Assembly (NCBI RefSeq): GCF_036108815.1
Contig: NZ_CP107985.1
Coordinates: forward strand, 7,313,501-7,377,500
DNA length: 64,000 bases
Origin: Streptomyces sp. NBC_00353
GTDB lineage: Bacteria > Actinomycetota > Actinomycetes > Streptomycetales > Streptomycetaceae
Direction of reading: 5' to 3'
Part shown: piece by piece, positions 25,661 to 33,795 of the stretch
Layout: the number at the start of each line of letters is the position of its first letter
How positions within the stretch are numbered: the first letter of the stretch is position 1
Translations under genes and position numbers: made by a program
Notes under the pieces: generated by a model
What the model saw: only the letters and a program-made list of their open reading frames with translations
Databases searched by the model: none
Told to the model about the DNA's origin: nothing

Positions 25661-26818
25661 ATGGCCGAGGCCTACATCGTCGAAGCGGTCCGCACCCCCG
25701 TCGGCCGCCGGAAGGGTGGCCTCGGTGCCGTCCACCCCGCCGACCTCGGCGCCCATGTCCTGCGGGCTCTCGTCGAGCGCACCGGCATCGACCCGGCGGC
25801 CGTCGAGGACGTCGTCTTCGGCTGCCTCGACACCGTCGGACCGCAGGCCGGTGACATCGCCCGGACCTGCTGGCTGGCCGCCGGACTGCCCGAAGAGGTC
25901 CCCGGCGTCACCATCGACCGCCAGTGCGGCTCCTCGCAGCAGGCCGTCCACTTCGCCGCCCAGGGCGTCCTCTCCGGCACCCAGGACATGGTCGTCGCGG
26001 GCGGCACCCAGAACATGACGCAGATCCCGATCGCCTTCGCCTCCCGTCGGGCCGCCGAACCCCTCGGCCTCACCGAAGGTCCGTACGCGGGCAGCGAGGG
26101 CTGGCGCGCCCGGTACGGGGACCAGCCGGTCAACCAGTTCCACGGCGCCCAGCTGATCGCCGAGAAGTGGGGCATCAGCCGTCGCGACATGGAGGAGTTC
26201 GCGCTCCGCTCCCACCGGCGGGCGATCCGCGCCGTCGACGAGGGCCGCTTCGCCCGCGAGACCGTCGCGTACGCGGACGTCACCGTCGACGAGGGGCCGC
26301 GCCGCGACACCACCCTGGAGAAGATGGCCGCACTCCCGCCGGTCCTGGACGGCGGCACGATCACCGCCGCCTGCTCCTCCCAGGTCTCCGACGGGGCCGC
26401 AGCGATGCTCATCGCCTCCGAACGCGCCGTCGCCGAACACGGCCTCACCCCGCGCGCCCGCATCCACCACCTCTCGGTACGCGGCGAGGACCCCATCCGG
26501 ATGCTGTCGGCGCCCATCCCGGCCACCGCGTACGCGCTGAAGAAGGCCGGCATGACCATCGACGACATCGACCTGGTCGAGATCAACGAGGCGTTCGCAC
26601 CGGTGGTGCTGGCCTGGCTGAAGGAGACCGGCGCCGACCCGGACAAGGTCAACGTCAACGGCGGGGCGATCGCGCTCGGTCACCCACTCGGCGCCACCGG
26701 CACCCGACTGATGACGACGCTGCTGCACGAGCTGGAGCGCACGGGCGGCCGCTACGGCCTGCAGACCATGTGCGAGGGCGGCGGACAGGCGAACGTGACG
26801 ATCATCGAAAGGCTCTGA
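25661..26818 (+). CDS. fadA6: FadA6-like acetyl-CoA acyltransferase (thiolase)
   Basis: The 385-residue thiolase has the full set of family motifs: nucleophile Cys in TIDRQCGSSQQAVHFAAQGV (about residue 90), NEAFAP, the His in NGGAIALGHPLGATG, and the second Cys in TMCEGGGQANV at the C-terminus. It should cleave a beta-ketoacyl-CoA, here probably the ring-opened product (MOODA-CoA type) of steroid C/D-ring breakdown, matching mycobacterial FadA6. It lies 31 bp after the kstR2-like gene in the same operon, with SD GAGGAG at 25648. The next genes (cold-shock protein and helicase) are unrelated. Confidence 0.85.
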   Translation: MAEAYIVEAVRTPVGRRKGGLGAVHPADLGAHVLRALVERTGIDPAAVEDVVFGCLDTVGPQAGDIARTCWLAAGLPEEVPGVTIDRQCGSSQQAVHFAAQGVLSGTQDMVVAGGTQNMTQIPIAFASRRAAEPLGLTEGPYAGSEGWRARYGDQPVNQFHGAQLIAEKWGISRRDMEEFALRSHRRAIRAVDEGRFARETVAYADVTVDEGPRRDTTLEKMAALPPVLDGGTITAACSSQVSDGAAAMLIASERAVAEHGLTPRARIHHLSVRGEDPIRMLSAPIPATAYALKKAGMTIDDIDLVEINEAFAPVVLAWLKETGADPDKVNVNGGAIALGHPLGATGTRLMTTLLHELERTGGRYGLQTMCEGGGQANVTIIERL

Positions 26819-26938
26819 GCCGGGCGCGCCAAGGCTCCCGGGCGACCACGACGCGCGGCGGTGGGGCGGATCACACCGCGGATCTGCAGAACGTGCTACG
26901 GTTGCCGAGTTGCAGTTTTGGTACCCATGAACTTTATG

Positions 26939-26969
26939 TGCGCCTGACGGGAATGCTTCCTCAGGCGCA
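26939..26969 (+). other. Hairpin in the long cold-shock leader
   Basis: TGCGCCTGA and TCAGGCGCA form a perfect 9-bp stem around a 13-base loop, followed by TTATTGTTTT and a small CCGG-CTTTCT-CCGG hairpin. The 250 bp before the cold-shock gene are visibly richer in A/T than their surroundings. The stem could terminate fadA6 transcription, or be part of a temperature-responsive 5' leader. Confidence 0.5.
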
Positions 26970-27066
26970 TTATTGTTTTCCGGCTTTCTCCGGATGGGGC
27001 TCAATGCGGCGACTTGGAATTCGTAAAGTGCGGATTTCCGGCACTGCACCTCTTTAGGAGAATGAC

Positions 27067-27270
27067 ATGGCTACTGGAACCGTGAAGTGGTTCAACTCGG
27101 AAAAGGGCTTCGGCTTCATCGAGCAGGACGGCGGCGGCGCCGACGTCTTCGCCCACTACTCCAACATCGCCACCTCGGGCTTCCGTGAGCTCCAGGAGGG
27201 CCAGAAGGTCTCCTTCGACGTCACGCAGGGCCAGAAGGGCCCGCAGGCGGAGAACATCGTCCCGGCCTAA
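27067..27270 (+). CDS. Cold-shock protein (CspA family)
   Basis: The 67-residue single CSD-domain protein has the RNP1 motif KGFGFIEQDGG and the RNP2-like DVFAHYSNI. It binds single-stranded RNA and DNA and acts as an RNA chaperone. Length and sequence are typical of Streptomyces CspA-type proteins. The SD TTTAGGAGAATGAC has AGGAG seven bases before the ATG. A long low-GC leader with hairpins precedes it and a strong terminator follows at 27292-27328, so it is probably a monocistronic, post-transcriptionally controlled gene. Confidence 0.96.
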   Translation: MATGTVKWFNSEKGFGFIEQDGGGADVFAHYSNIATSGFRELQEGQKVSFDVTQGQKGPQAENIVPA

Positions 27271-27291
27271 TTGCCGCGACGCGCACCTCGC

Positions 27292-27328
27292 AGCCGGGGC
27301 CCGCACCGTGAAGGTGCGGGTCCCGGCT
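27292..27328 (+). terminator. Terminator after the cold-shock gene
   Basis: A 16-bp stem (27292-27307 with 27313-27328) with one G-U pair closes a 5-base loop 22 bp after the stop, followed by TG. It separates the cold-shock gene from the helicase gene. Confidence 0.8.
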
Positions 27329-27407
27329 TGTGCTGTCCCGGGGATGCGCCCGAAAGTCCCGGACAGTCCCCAGTAGTTCCCAGGAATCCCCAGGAGGGCA
27401 ATTCCGT

Positions 27408-29081
27408 ATGACCCGCTCCGAACGCCAGGACCGACCCGCCCGCACTCGCCCGTCGAGGGGGCGCGGCACGGCCCCGGCACAGGCAACCGCCAAGGGTTCC
27501 GGCAAGGGATCCGGCAAGGCGTCGCCCCGTCGCAGGGCCACGCCGCCGCAGGGCGAATTCGCCCTGCCCGAATCCATGACCCCCGCACTGCCCGCCGTCG
27601 AGGCGTTCGCCGAGCTGGACATGCCCGCCGCCCTGCTGAAGACCCTTGCCGCGCAGGGCGTCACCGACCCGTTCCCGATCCAGGGCGCCACCCTGCCGAA
27701 CTCGCTCGCCGGCCGGGACATCCTCGGCCGCGGCCGTACCGGCTCCGGCAAGACCCTGGCTTTCGGTCTCGCGCTCCTCGCCCGCACCGCCGGCCGGCGC
27801 TCCGAGCCGCGCGCCCCGCTGGCGCTCGTCCTCGTCCCGACCCGCGAGCTCGCCCAGCAGGTCACCGACGCGCTGACGCCGTACGCGACGTCCGTGAACC
27901 TGCGCCTCGCCACCGTCGTCGGCGGCATGTCGATCACCAAGCAGTCCGGCACGCTGCGACGCGGCGCCGAGGTGCTCGTCGCCACGCCCGGCCGGCTGAA
28001 GGACCTCATCGAGCGCGGCGACTGCCGGCTCGACCAGGTCTCCATCACCGTCCTCGACGAGGCCGACCAGATGGCCGACATGGGCTTCATGCCGCAGGTC
28101 GTCGCGCTGCTCAAGCAGGTCGAGCCGGACGGTCAGCGGATGCTGTTCTCCGCGACCCTGGACAAGAACATCGACCGGCTGGTCAAGATGTTCCTGACCG
28201 ACCCGGTCGTGCACTCGGTCGACCCGTCCGCGGGCGCCGTCACCACCATGGAGCACCACGTGCTGCATGTGGCCGACGAGACCGACAAGAAGGCTGTCGC
28301 CACCAGGATCGCCGCCCGCGAGGGCCGGGTGATCATGTTCGTGGACACCAAGCGGGCTGCCGACCGCTTCGCCAAGCGGCTGCTGGCCAGCGGTGTACGG
28401 GCTGCCGCCCTGCACGGCGGACGGTCTCAGCCGCAGCGCAACCGGACGCTCGACCAGTTCAAGAACGGCCAGGTCACCGCGCTCGTGGCGACCAACGTCG
28501 CGGCCCGTGGCATCCACGTCGACGACCTCGACCTGGTCGTGAACGTGGACCCGCCGACGGACCACAAGGACTACCTCCACCGCGGTGGGCGCACGGCGCG
28601 CGCCGGGGAGTCCGGCAGCGTCGTCACGCTGGTGCTGCCGGAGGAGAAGCGGGAGATGACCCGGCTGATGGCTGACGCGGGCATCGCTCCGCGGACCACC
28701 CGGATCAAGTCCAGCGACGAGGAGCTCACCCGGATCACCGGGGCCCGTGAGCCGTCCGGCATCGCGATCGTGGTCGAGGTCCCCCAGCCGACGCAGCCGA
28801 AGCCGCGGACGCGGTCGGGCGGTGCGGGTGCCGGTACCGGCGGTGCGTTCCGCGCGGGCAGCCGGGGCCGTGGCCGTCGCGGCGGAGCCGGCGGCGGAGC
28901 CGGCTCCGGGTCCGCTCAGGGCGGCGGCGAGATGCGTTCGGGCGGTGCGGCTCGGTCCGGCGGTGCGGTTCGGGCCGGCGGCTCGGGGCGTGGCAACGGT
29001 TCGGGCGCAGGCGCGGGGCGTGCGGGTGGCTCCGGGCGAAGCAACGGCAGTGCGGCCGCACGAGGCCGCAGGGCGGCATAG
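27408..29081 (+). CDS. DEAD-box RNA helicase
   Basis: About 557 residues from the ATG at 27408 (CAGGAGGG nine bases upstream). All core helicase motifs are present: GRGRTGSGKT (motif I), VPTRELAQQ (Ia), VLDEADQMADMGF (II), FSATL (III), and LHRGGRTARAG (VI). The N-terminus is a basic linker of about 40 residues. The last 90 residues or so are a low-complexity Gly/Arg/Ser/Ala tail with RGRR and GSGRG repeats, likely for RNA binding. It unwinds short RNA duplexes and probably works with the cold-shock protein in cold adaptation or RNA decay. A convergent-gene terminator follows at 29091-29128. Confidence 0.95.
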   Translation: MTRSERQDRPARTRPSRGRGTAPAQATAKGSGKGSGKASPRRRATPPQGEFALPESMTPALPAVEAFAELDMPAALLKTLAAQGVTDPFPIQGATLPNSLAGRDILGRGRTGSGKTLAFGLALLARTAGRRSEPRAPLALVLVPTRELAQQVTDALTPYATSVNLRLATVVGGMSITKQSGTLRRGAEVLVATPGRLKDLIERGDCRLDQVSITVLDEADQMADMGFMPQVVALLKQVEPDGQRMLFSATLDKNIDRLVKMFLTDPVVHSVDPSAGAVTTMEHHVLHVADETDKKAVATRIAAREGRVIMFVDTKRAADRFAKRLLASGVRAAALHGGRSQPQRNRTLDQFKNGQVTALVATNVAARGIHVDDLDLVVNVDPPTDHKDYLHRGGRTARAGESGSVVTLVLPEEKREMTRLMADAGIAPRTTRIKSSDEELTRITGAREPSGIAIVVEVPQPTQPKPRTRSGGAGAGTGGAFRAGSRGRGRRGGAGGGAGSGSAQGGGEMRSGGAARSGGAVRAGGSGRGNGSGAGAGRAGGSGRSNGSAAARGRRAA

Positions 29082-29090
29082 CGGCGTACG

Positions 29091-29128
29091 CGGTGCGGTG
29101 ACAGGTCGACGACCGGGTCACCGCACCG
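29091..29128. terminator. Bidirectional terminator, helicase/ipdC
   Basis: A perfect 12-bp stem (29091-29102 with 29117-29128) with a 14-base loop lies between two convergent genes. Confidence 0.75.
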
Positions 29129-29151
29129 GGGCGCTGCCCCGGACGCCGGTC

Positions 29152-30243
29152 TCAATCGCCGGACAGGCCTGATGTATCCACCTGTCCGGCGAGCGGGGCC
29201 AATGCCGTCAACGTCCGCTGTGCCTCCTTCATCAACCGGCCCACCAGCTCCTCACAGCTCGGCAGGTCCTCGATGACGCCCGCCACCTGGCCCGACGCCA
29301 TCACCCCCAGATCCGTCCGGCCGTCGACCATGGATGCCTTCAGCAGCATCGGGGTGTTGGCCGCCAGCAGCACCTGGCTCCAGGACAGATCCTTGCCGTG
29401 CCTCATCGCGAGGCCGTCGCGCACCATCCGGGACCAGCTGAGCCCCGAGATCCGCTTGAAACCCGCAGCCCGGCGCACCGCCTGGACCAGAGCCCTGGTG
29501 CGGCCCGCGTGCTCCAGCGCGGTGACCATCTCCGTACGCAGCATCCGGTGCGGCAGCCCGTCCACCGCCGTGGTGACCGTGACGTCCCTGACCCCCGCCG
29601 CCAGATAGCGGGCCTTCACCGCGTCCGGGACCGTCGAGTCCGACGTCAGCAGGAACCGCGTGCCCATCGCGATGCCCGCCGCCCCGTACGCCAGCGCTGC
29701 GACCAGCCCGCGGCCGTCGTGGAAGCCGCCCGCCGCGATCACCGGGATGTCCACCGCGTCCACCACCTGCGGCAGCAGCACCGACGTCGCCACCTCGCCC
29801 GTGTGCCCGCCGCCCTCCCCGCCCTGCACGAGCACCGCGTCCGCGCCCCACGCCGCGACCTTCTCGGCATGACGCCGCGCGCCGACCGACGGAACGACGA
29901 CCACCCCCGCGTCCTTCAGCTCGGCGATCAGTTCCTTCGACGGGGCCAGCGCGAACGACGCGACCTTCACGCCCTCGTCGACGACGATCCGTACGCGCTC
30001 GCGCGCATCACCGGCGTCGGCGCGCAGATTGACCCCGAACGGCGCCTGGGTACGGGACTTGACCTCCCGTACCGCCGCGCGCAGCTGTTCCACGGTCATC
30101 GTCGCGGAGGCAAGAATGCCCAGCGCACCGGCCTCGGCGGTGGCGGAGACCAGCCGGGGCCCGGCGACCCAGCCCATGCCGGTCTGCACGATCGGGTACC
30201 GGACGCCGACCAGCTCGGTGAGGGGCGTGCGCATCGGATCCAT
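29152..30243 (-). CDS. ipdC: IpdC-like flavin oxidoreductase (nitronate monooxygenase family)
   Basis: The 363-residue TIM-barrel flavoprotein belongs to the nitronate monooxygenase/2-nitropropane dioxygenase family. Motifs are PIVQTGMGWVAGPRLVSATA at the FMN site, GGEGGGHTGEVATSVLLPQV with the catalytic His region, and IAAGGFHDGRGLVAALAYGA for phosphate binding. Its position after ipdA- and ipdB-like genes points to IpdC, which acts on the indene-CoA intermediate in steroid C/D-ring breakdown. The ATG at 30243 shares one base with the ipdB stop (TGATG). The last codons and stop (29152-29167) lie inside the dispersed GTCCGGCGATTGAG element. Confidence 0.82.
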   Translation of the reverse strand: MDPMRTPLTELVGVRYPIVQTGMGWVAGPRLVSATAEAGALGILASATMTVEQLRAAVREVKSRTQAPFGVNLRADAGDARERVRIVVDEGVKVASFALAPSKELIAELKDAGVVVVPSVGARRHAEKVAAWGADAVLVQGGEGGGHTGEVATSVLLPQVVDAVDIPVIAAGGFHDGRGLVAALAYGAAGIAMGTRFLLTSDSTVPDAVKARYLAAGVRDVTVTTAVDGLPHRMLRTEMVTALEHAGRTRALVQAVRRAAGFKRISGLSWSRMVRDGLAMRHGKDLSWSQVLLAANTPMLLKASMVDGRTDLGVMASGQVAGVIEDLPSCEELVGRLMKEAQRTLTALAPLAGQVDTSGLSGD

Positions 30244-31007
30244 CAGGTCCTGACCTCGCGGTCACGGGTGCCGTCCGGATCGATGACGTCGCGGATCAGC
30301 CGGAGCTCCTCGGAGGTCGGCTCGCGGGTGTACGGGACATCGTCCGCGATCGTCAGCGCGAAGCCGGTGGCCTCGCGGACCTGGTCCGCGGTGACGCCCG
30401 GGTGAAGCGAGGCGAGGCGCATCGAACGGTCCGCGGTCGCGAAGTCGAGGACGCCGAGGTCGGTGACGACACGCGGGATGCGGTGGTAGCGGGTCGCCGA
30501 CGGGCCGGCGGCCGCCGCACTGTCGTAACCGACCCCGCTGATCATGTCGACGCGCTCGACGAACACCCGGCGGGAATGCTTGGGGATCCAGTAACTGACA
30601 GGGTTGTTCAGGGTGTTGACGGGGGCGCCGCGTACGCCGAGCAGCTGGCGGGTGGGCTGTTCCCAGTCGCCGATGCAGGAGATGTTCTGGTTGCCGAACC
30701 GGTCGATCTGGCCGGCGCCCATCATCACGTGGCGCCTGCCGCCGGTGACCATGGTGAGGTGCAGGCGGTACGGCAGCCAGCCCTCGGGCGTGCCGTCGAG
30801 GCCGACGATCATCGCCTCGCCGTCGGTCAGCAGCAGTTCGGGCGAGAAGGTGCGCTTGGCGAGGCGGGCACCGACGGACGGGATCAGGCCCATCGGGCTG
30901 GCGAGCACCTCGCCGTCGTCGCGCCAGGCGTCGGCGCAGGCGATCACGCAGTACTCGGCGCGGGTGACGGTCCGGGTGCCGGGGGCCGTGGTCTCAGGGG
31001 TCGTCAC
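30243..31007 (-). CDS. ipdB: CoA-transferase-like subunit, IpdB
   Basis: The 254-residue beta subunit of an IpdAB-type enzyme. Class I CoA-transferase fold features include EVLASPMGLIPSVGARLAK, PEGWLPYRLHLTMVTGGRRH and HLTMVTGGRRHVMMGAGQID. IpdAB resembles CoA-transferases but is a ring-opening hydrolase for a steroid-derived cyclic beta-diketone CoA ester. The GTG at 31007 overlaps the ipdA stop by four bases (GTGA) and the gene abuts ipdC downstream. Known IpdB proteins have the same size as far as I recall. Without the neighbouring ipdC, echA20 and kstR2 genes it could have been called a generic CoA-transferase. Confidence 0.82.
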   Translation of the reverse strand: MTTPETTAPGTRTVTRAEYCVIACADAWRDDGEVLASPMGLIPSVGARLAKRTFSPELLLTDGEAMIVGLDGTPEGWLPYRLHLTMVTGGRRHVMMGAGQIDRFGNQNISCIGDWEQPTRQLLGVRGAPVNTLNNPVSYWIPKHSRRVFVERVDMISGVGYDSAAAAGPSATRYHRIPRVVTDLGVLDFATADRSMRLASLHPGVTADQVREATGFALTIADDVPYTREPTSEELRLIRDVIDPDGTRDREVRT

Positions 31008-31879
31008 TTCTGCTCCTCATGCCAGGTCCGGACGGCCGACCGGTAGCTCTTCTCGTTGCCGTCCACGGGCAGGAACCGGGCGGTGAACGCCGCCCAGGCG
31101 GCCGGGTCGGCGGCCGCGGCGGCGTACGCCTTCTGGAACGCCTCGTCGCGTGGGTAGTCGGGGGCGCAGGAGGTGAAGTGCGCGCCGTTCGGGGTCTCGA
31201 CGACGCCGGTGACCGAGTGCCGCTTGACGAGCAGGGTCTGCGGGGCGGCCCGCGCGGTCAGTTCGGCCGTCTCGACGAGCCGTTCGCAGGAGACGTACGC
31301 GGTATCGGCGGCCTCGCAGAACAGGTCGTCGAAGTACGGGTCGGGCCCGAGGTACTGGCCGTTGCCGGACCGGTCGGCGCGGTTCAGGTGGACCAGCGCC
31401 GCGTCCATCCGCAGGGCCGGCATCGCGACGAACTCCTCGCCGTCCGCGTACGGCGAACGCACCGTACGCAGACCGGGGTTGACCCGCATGACGTCCGATC
31501 CGATGCCGGCCCGGACGGGCAGGAACGGCAGCCGGTTCGCGGCGGCGTGCAGCCCCCACATGAACATCGCCTCGTCGACCTCCGTCAGTTCGAAGCCGCC
31601 GCGCTGGCGGGCCGCTCTGAAGTGCGGTTCGAGCGGGATCGAGTCGAGAGTGGCGAAGGCCGCGACCAGTTTGCGGATCCGGCCGGCGGCGGCGAGCAGG
31701 CCGACGTCGGGGCCGCCGTACGAGACCACGGTGAGATCGGTGATCCGGGACCGGAGCAGCGCACGCACCAGCGCCATTGGCTTGCGGCGTGAGCCCCAGC
31801 CGCCGATGCCGATCGTCATGCCGCTGCTGAGCCGGGAGACGACCTCGTCGACCGTCATGGTCTTGTCGGTCACCGTCAT
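31004..31879 (-). CDS. ipdA: CoA-transferase-like subunit, IpdA
   Basis: The 291-residue alpha subunit has the class I CoA-transferase start MTIGIGGWGSRRKPMALVRA and VVSYGGPDVGLL, and an oxyanion-type segment near FELTEVDEAMFMWGLHAAAN. Glu103 in VDEAMF lies about where the essential Glu of Rhodococcus IpdAB (Glu105 as I remember it) is placed. It should form a heterotetramer with the ipdB product and open ring C of the COCHEA-CoA-type intermediate. ATG at 31879 overlaps the echA20 stop by four bases (ATGA) and has GGAGG five bases upstream. Confidence 0.84.
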   Translation of the reverse strand: MTVTDKTMTVDEVVSRLSSGMTIGIGGWGSRRKPMALVRALLRSRITDLTVVSYGGPDVGLLAAAGRIRKLVAAFATLDSIPLEPHFRAARQRGGFELTEVDEAMFMWGLHAAANRLPFLPVRAGIGSDVMRVNPGLRTVRSPYADGEEFVAMPALRMDAALVHLNRADRSGNGQYLGPDPYFDDLFCEAADTAYVSCERLVETAELTARAAPQTLLVKRHSVTGVVETPNGAHFTSCAPDYPRDEAFQKAYAAAAADPAAWAAFTARFLPVDGNEKSYRSAVRTWHEEQK

Positions 31880-32619
31880 GCCTCCTTGCCGAAGGTGTCA
31901 CGGACGCGGCGGGCGGCTCCGCTGAGGTTGGCCTCGAAGGTGAAGCCCTGCTCGAAGCGGTAGCTGCGGTGGACGTCCACCGGATCGATGCCGTTGATGG
32001 CCGCCTTGGCGAGCCGGATCAGATACCCGTCCTTCCGGGCGATCTCGCCCGCCAGCTCCAGCGCCGCTTCCTGGAGTTCGGCGCGCGGGACGACCCTCCA
32101 GACCGAACCGTGGGCGTGCAGCTCGGCGGCCGTGACGGTGCGCGAGGTGTAGTACAGCGCGCGCATCAGATGCTGCGGGACGAGCCGGGCGAGATGCGTC
32201 GCGGCGCCGAGTGCGCCCCGGTCCAGCTCGGGCAGGCCGAACGTCGCGTCGTCGCTCGCCACGATCACGTCGGCGTTGCCGGCCAGTCCGATGCCGCCGC
32301 CGAGGCAGAAGCCGTGCACTGCGGCGACGACCGGTACCTCGCACTCGTACACCGCGGCGAATGCCTCGAAGCAGCCCCGGTTGGCGCCGATCAGGGTGTC
32401 GTGCCCGGAGTCGCGCTGCATCTCCTTGATGTCGACGCCCGCGTTGAACCCGCGCCCGGCGGCGGCCAGGACGACACAGCGGACCTCGGGGTCGCGGCCC
32501 GCCGCGCGGAGTGCGTCCGCCAGGTCGTACCAGCCCTGCACGGGCAGGGCGTTGACGGGTGGGTGGTCGACGGTGACGACGGATACGCCCTTGACGGGGC
32601 TTGCGGTGGAGACACCCAT
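31876..32619 (-). CDS. echA20: EchA20-like enoyl-CoA hydratase/hydrolase
   Basis: A 247-residue crotonase-fold protein. Visible features are VTVDHPPVNALPVQGWYDLA, the oxyanion region AAAGRGFNAGVDIKEMQRDS, and HGFCLGGGIGLAGNADVIVA. In the mycobacterial pathway EchA20 opens ring D of the indene-CoA intermediate just before IpdAB acts, and the gene order echA20-ipdA-ipdB-ipdC here is the same. ATG at 32619 was chosen; the in-frame ATG at 32649 lies inside the operator. It is first in the minus-strand operon and faces the SDR gene across the second KstR2-type site. Confidence 0.83.
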   Translation of the reverse strand: MGVSTASPVKGVSVVTVDHPPVNALPVQGWYDLADALRAAGRDPEVRCVVLAAAGRGFNAGVDIKEMQRDSGHDTLIGANRGCFEAFAAVYECEVPVVAAVHGFCLGGGIGLAGNADVIVASDDATFGLPELDRGALGAATHLARLVPQHLMRALYYTSRTVTAAELHAHGSVWRVVPRAELQEAALELAGEIARKDGYLIRLAKAAINGIDPVDVHRSYRFEQGFTFEANLSGAARRVRDTFGKEA

Positions 32620-32640
32620 GAGCGGATCAGCTACCTTTCC

Positions 32641-32654
32641 ACCAAACATTTGTT
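32641..32654. promoter_or_regulatory. KstR2-type operator, site 2
   Basis: ACCAAACATTTGTT fits AnCAAnnnnTTGnT, differing from the KstR2 consensus only by a symmetric pair (G to A and C to T). It is nested in a larger imperfect dyad (32631-32669, CTACCTTTCCAC against GTGGAAGGTAG). It lies between divergent echA20-like and SDR genes. Confidence 0.7.
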
Positions 32655-32705
32655 AGGTGTGGAAGGTAGCAGCCTGCCCCCGCATCGCCAACAAGGAGAT
32701 GTGAG

Positions 32706-33650
32706 ATGACCGCAAGCAGCGACGGACACGGCACGGGGCTCTGCGCGGGCCGTGTGGTGATTGTGACGGGGGCCGGGCGGGGGCTCGGCCGGGCCCACGC
32801 CCTCGCGTTCGCCGCCGAGGGCGCGAAGGTCGTGGTCAACGACCTGGGTGTCGGACTCGACGGGGCCGGCGGGTCGTCCCCCGGACCGGCCCGGCAGGTG
32901 GTCGACGAAATCGAGGCGGCGGGCGGCGAGGCGGTGGCCCACGGCGGTGACATCGCGACCGCGGCGGGCGCGGCCTCGCTGATCGGGGCCGCGCTGGACA
33001 CCTACGGGCGGCTGGACACCCTGGTCAACAACGCGGGCTTCCTGCGCGACCGGATGCTCGTCAACCTGGACGAGGACGACTGGGACGCCGTGATGCGCGT
33101 CCACCTCAAGGGTCACTTCCTCACGCTGAAACACGCGGCGGCGCACTGGCGGGCCGAGACCGGGGCGGGCCGCACCCCCGTCGCCCGGGTGATCAACACC
33201 AGTTCGGGTGCGGGGCTGCTCGGCAGCGTCGGTCAGGGCAACTACTCCGCCGCGAAAGCCGGGATCGTCGGCCTGACACTGGTCGCCGCGGCGGAGATGG
33301 GCCGGTACGGGGTCCAGGTCAACGCGATCGCTCCGGCGGCCCGCACCCGGATGACCGAGCGGACCTTCGCGGAGACGATGGCGGCGCCGGGGGAGGGGAC
33401 GGGGGCGTTCGACGCGATGGCGCCCGAGAACGTGTCACCGCTGGTGGTGTGGCTGGGCTCGGCCGCGAGCGACGGGGTGACCGGACGGGTCTTCGAAGCG
33501 GAGGCGGGCCGGATCACGGTGATGGACGGCTGGCGCCCGGGCCCTTCCGTGGACCGGGGCGCGCGGTGGGCGCCGGCGGAGGCGGGGGAGGCGACACGGA
33601 AACTGCTGGCGGATGCGGGGGTGGGGCGGCAGGTGTACGGGGTGCGGTGA
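32706..33650 (+). CDS. Short-chain dehydrogenase of the 17-beta-HSD4/Rv3548c type
   Basis: The 314-residue SDR has VIVTGAGRGLGRAHALAFAA, VVVNDLGVGLDG, LVNNAGFLRDRML and an active site of Ser in NTSSGAGLLGSVGQGNYSAA with Tyr-Lys in NYSAAKAGIVGL. The NDLGVGLDG insertion after strand 2 is typical of hydroxysteroid/hydroxyacyl-CoA dehydrogenases of the multifunctional HSD17B4 type. A similar SDR is part of the mycobacterial KstR2 regulon. It is divergent from the echA20 operon across an operator, so it is probably co-regulated. The exact step, side-chain beta-oxidation or ring ketone reduction, is not readable. Confidence 0.85.
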   Translation: MTASSDGHGTGLCAGRVVIVTGAGRGLGRAHALAFAAEGAKVVVNDLGVGLDGAGGSSPGPARQVVDEIEAAGGEAVAHGGDIATAAGAASLIGAALDTYGRLDTLVNNAGFLRDRMLVNLDEDDWDAVMRVHLKGHFLTLKHAAAHWRAETGAGRTPVARVINTSSGAGLLGSVGQGNYSAAKAGIVGLTLVAAAEMGRYGVQVNAIAPAARTRMTERTFAETMAAPGEGTGAFDAMAPENVSPLVVWLGSAASDGVTGRVFEAEAGRITVMDGWRPGPSVDRGARWAPAEAGEATRKLLADAGVGRQVYGVR

Positions 33651-33680
33651 CGGGCGGAAGGGGGCCCGGCAGCGGTGGGA

Positions 33681-33714
33681 GAATCCAGCCCCTCCGGCGA
33701 TTGAGGAGCGGGGG
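33681..33714 (+). repeat. Dispersed 34-bp intergenic repeat, copy 2
   Basis: Matches the minus-strand copy at 2886-2919 at 32 of 34 bases. It lies 31 bp after the SDR stop, between convergent genes. Self-complementary CCCCT/AGG-type arms could make a weak hairpin. Confidence 0.7.
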
Positions 33715-33795
33715 TCCGGGGCAGCGCACCCGGTTTCGGGAAGAGGTGGGCAGGGGACACCCCCGCCACGGGCGCACCGACCTCACCGCCCAGGC

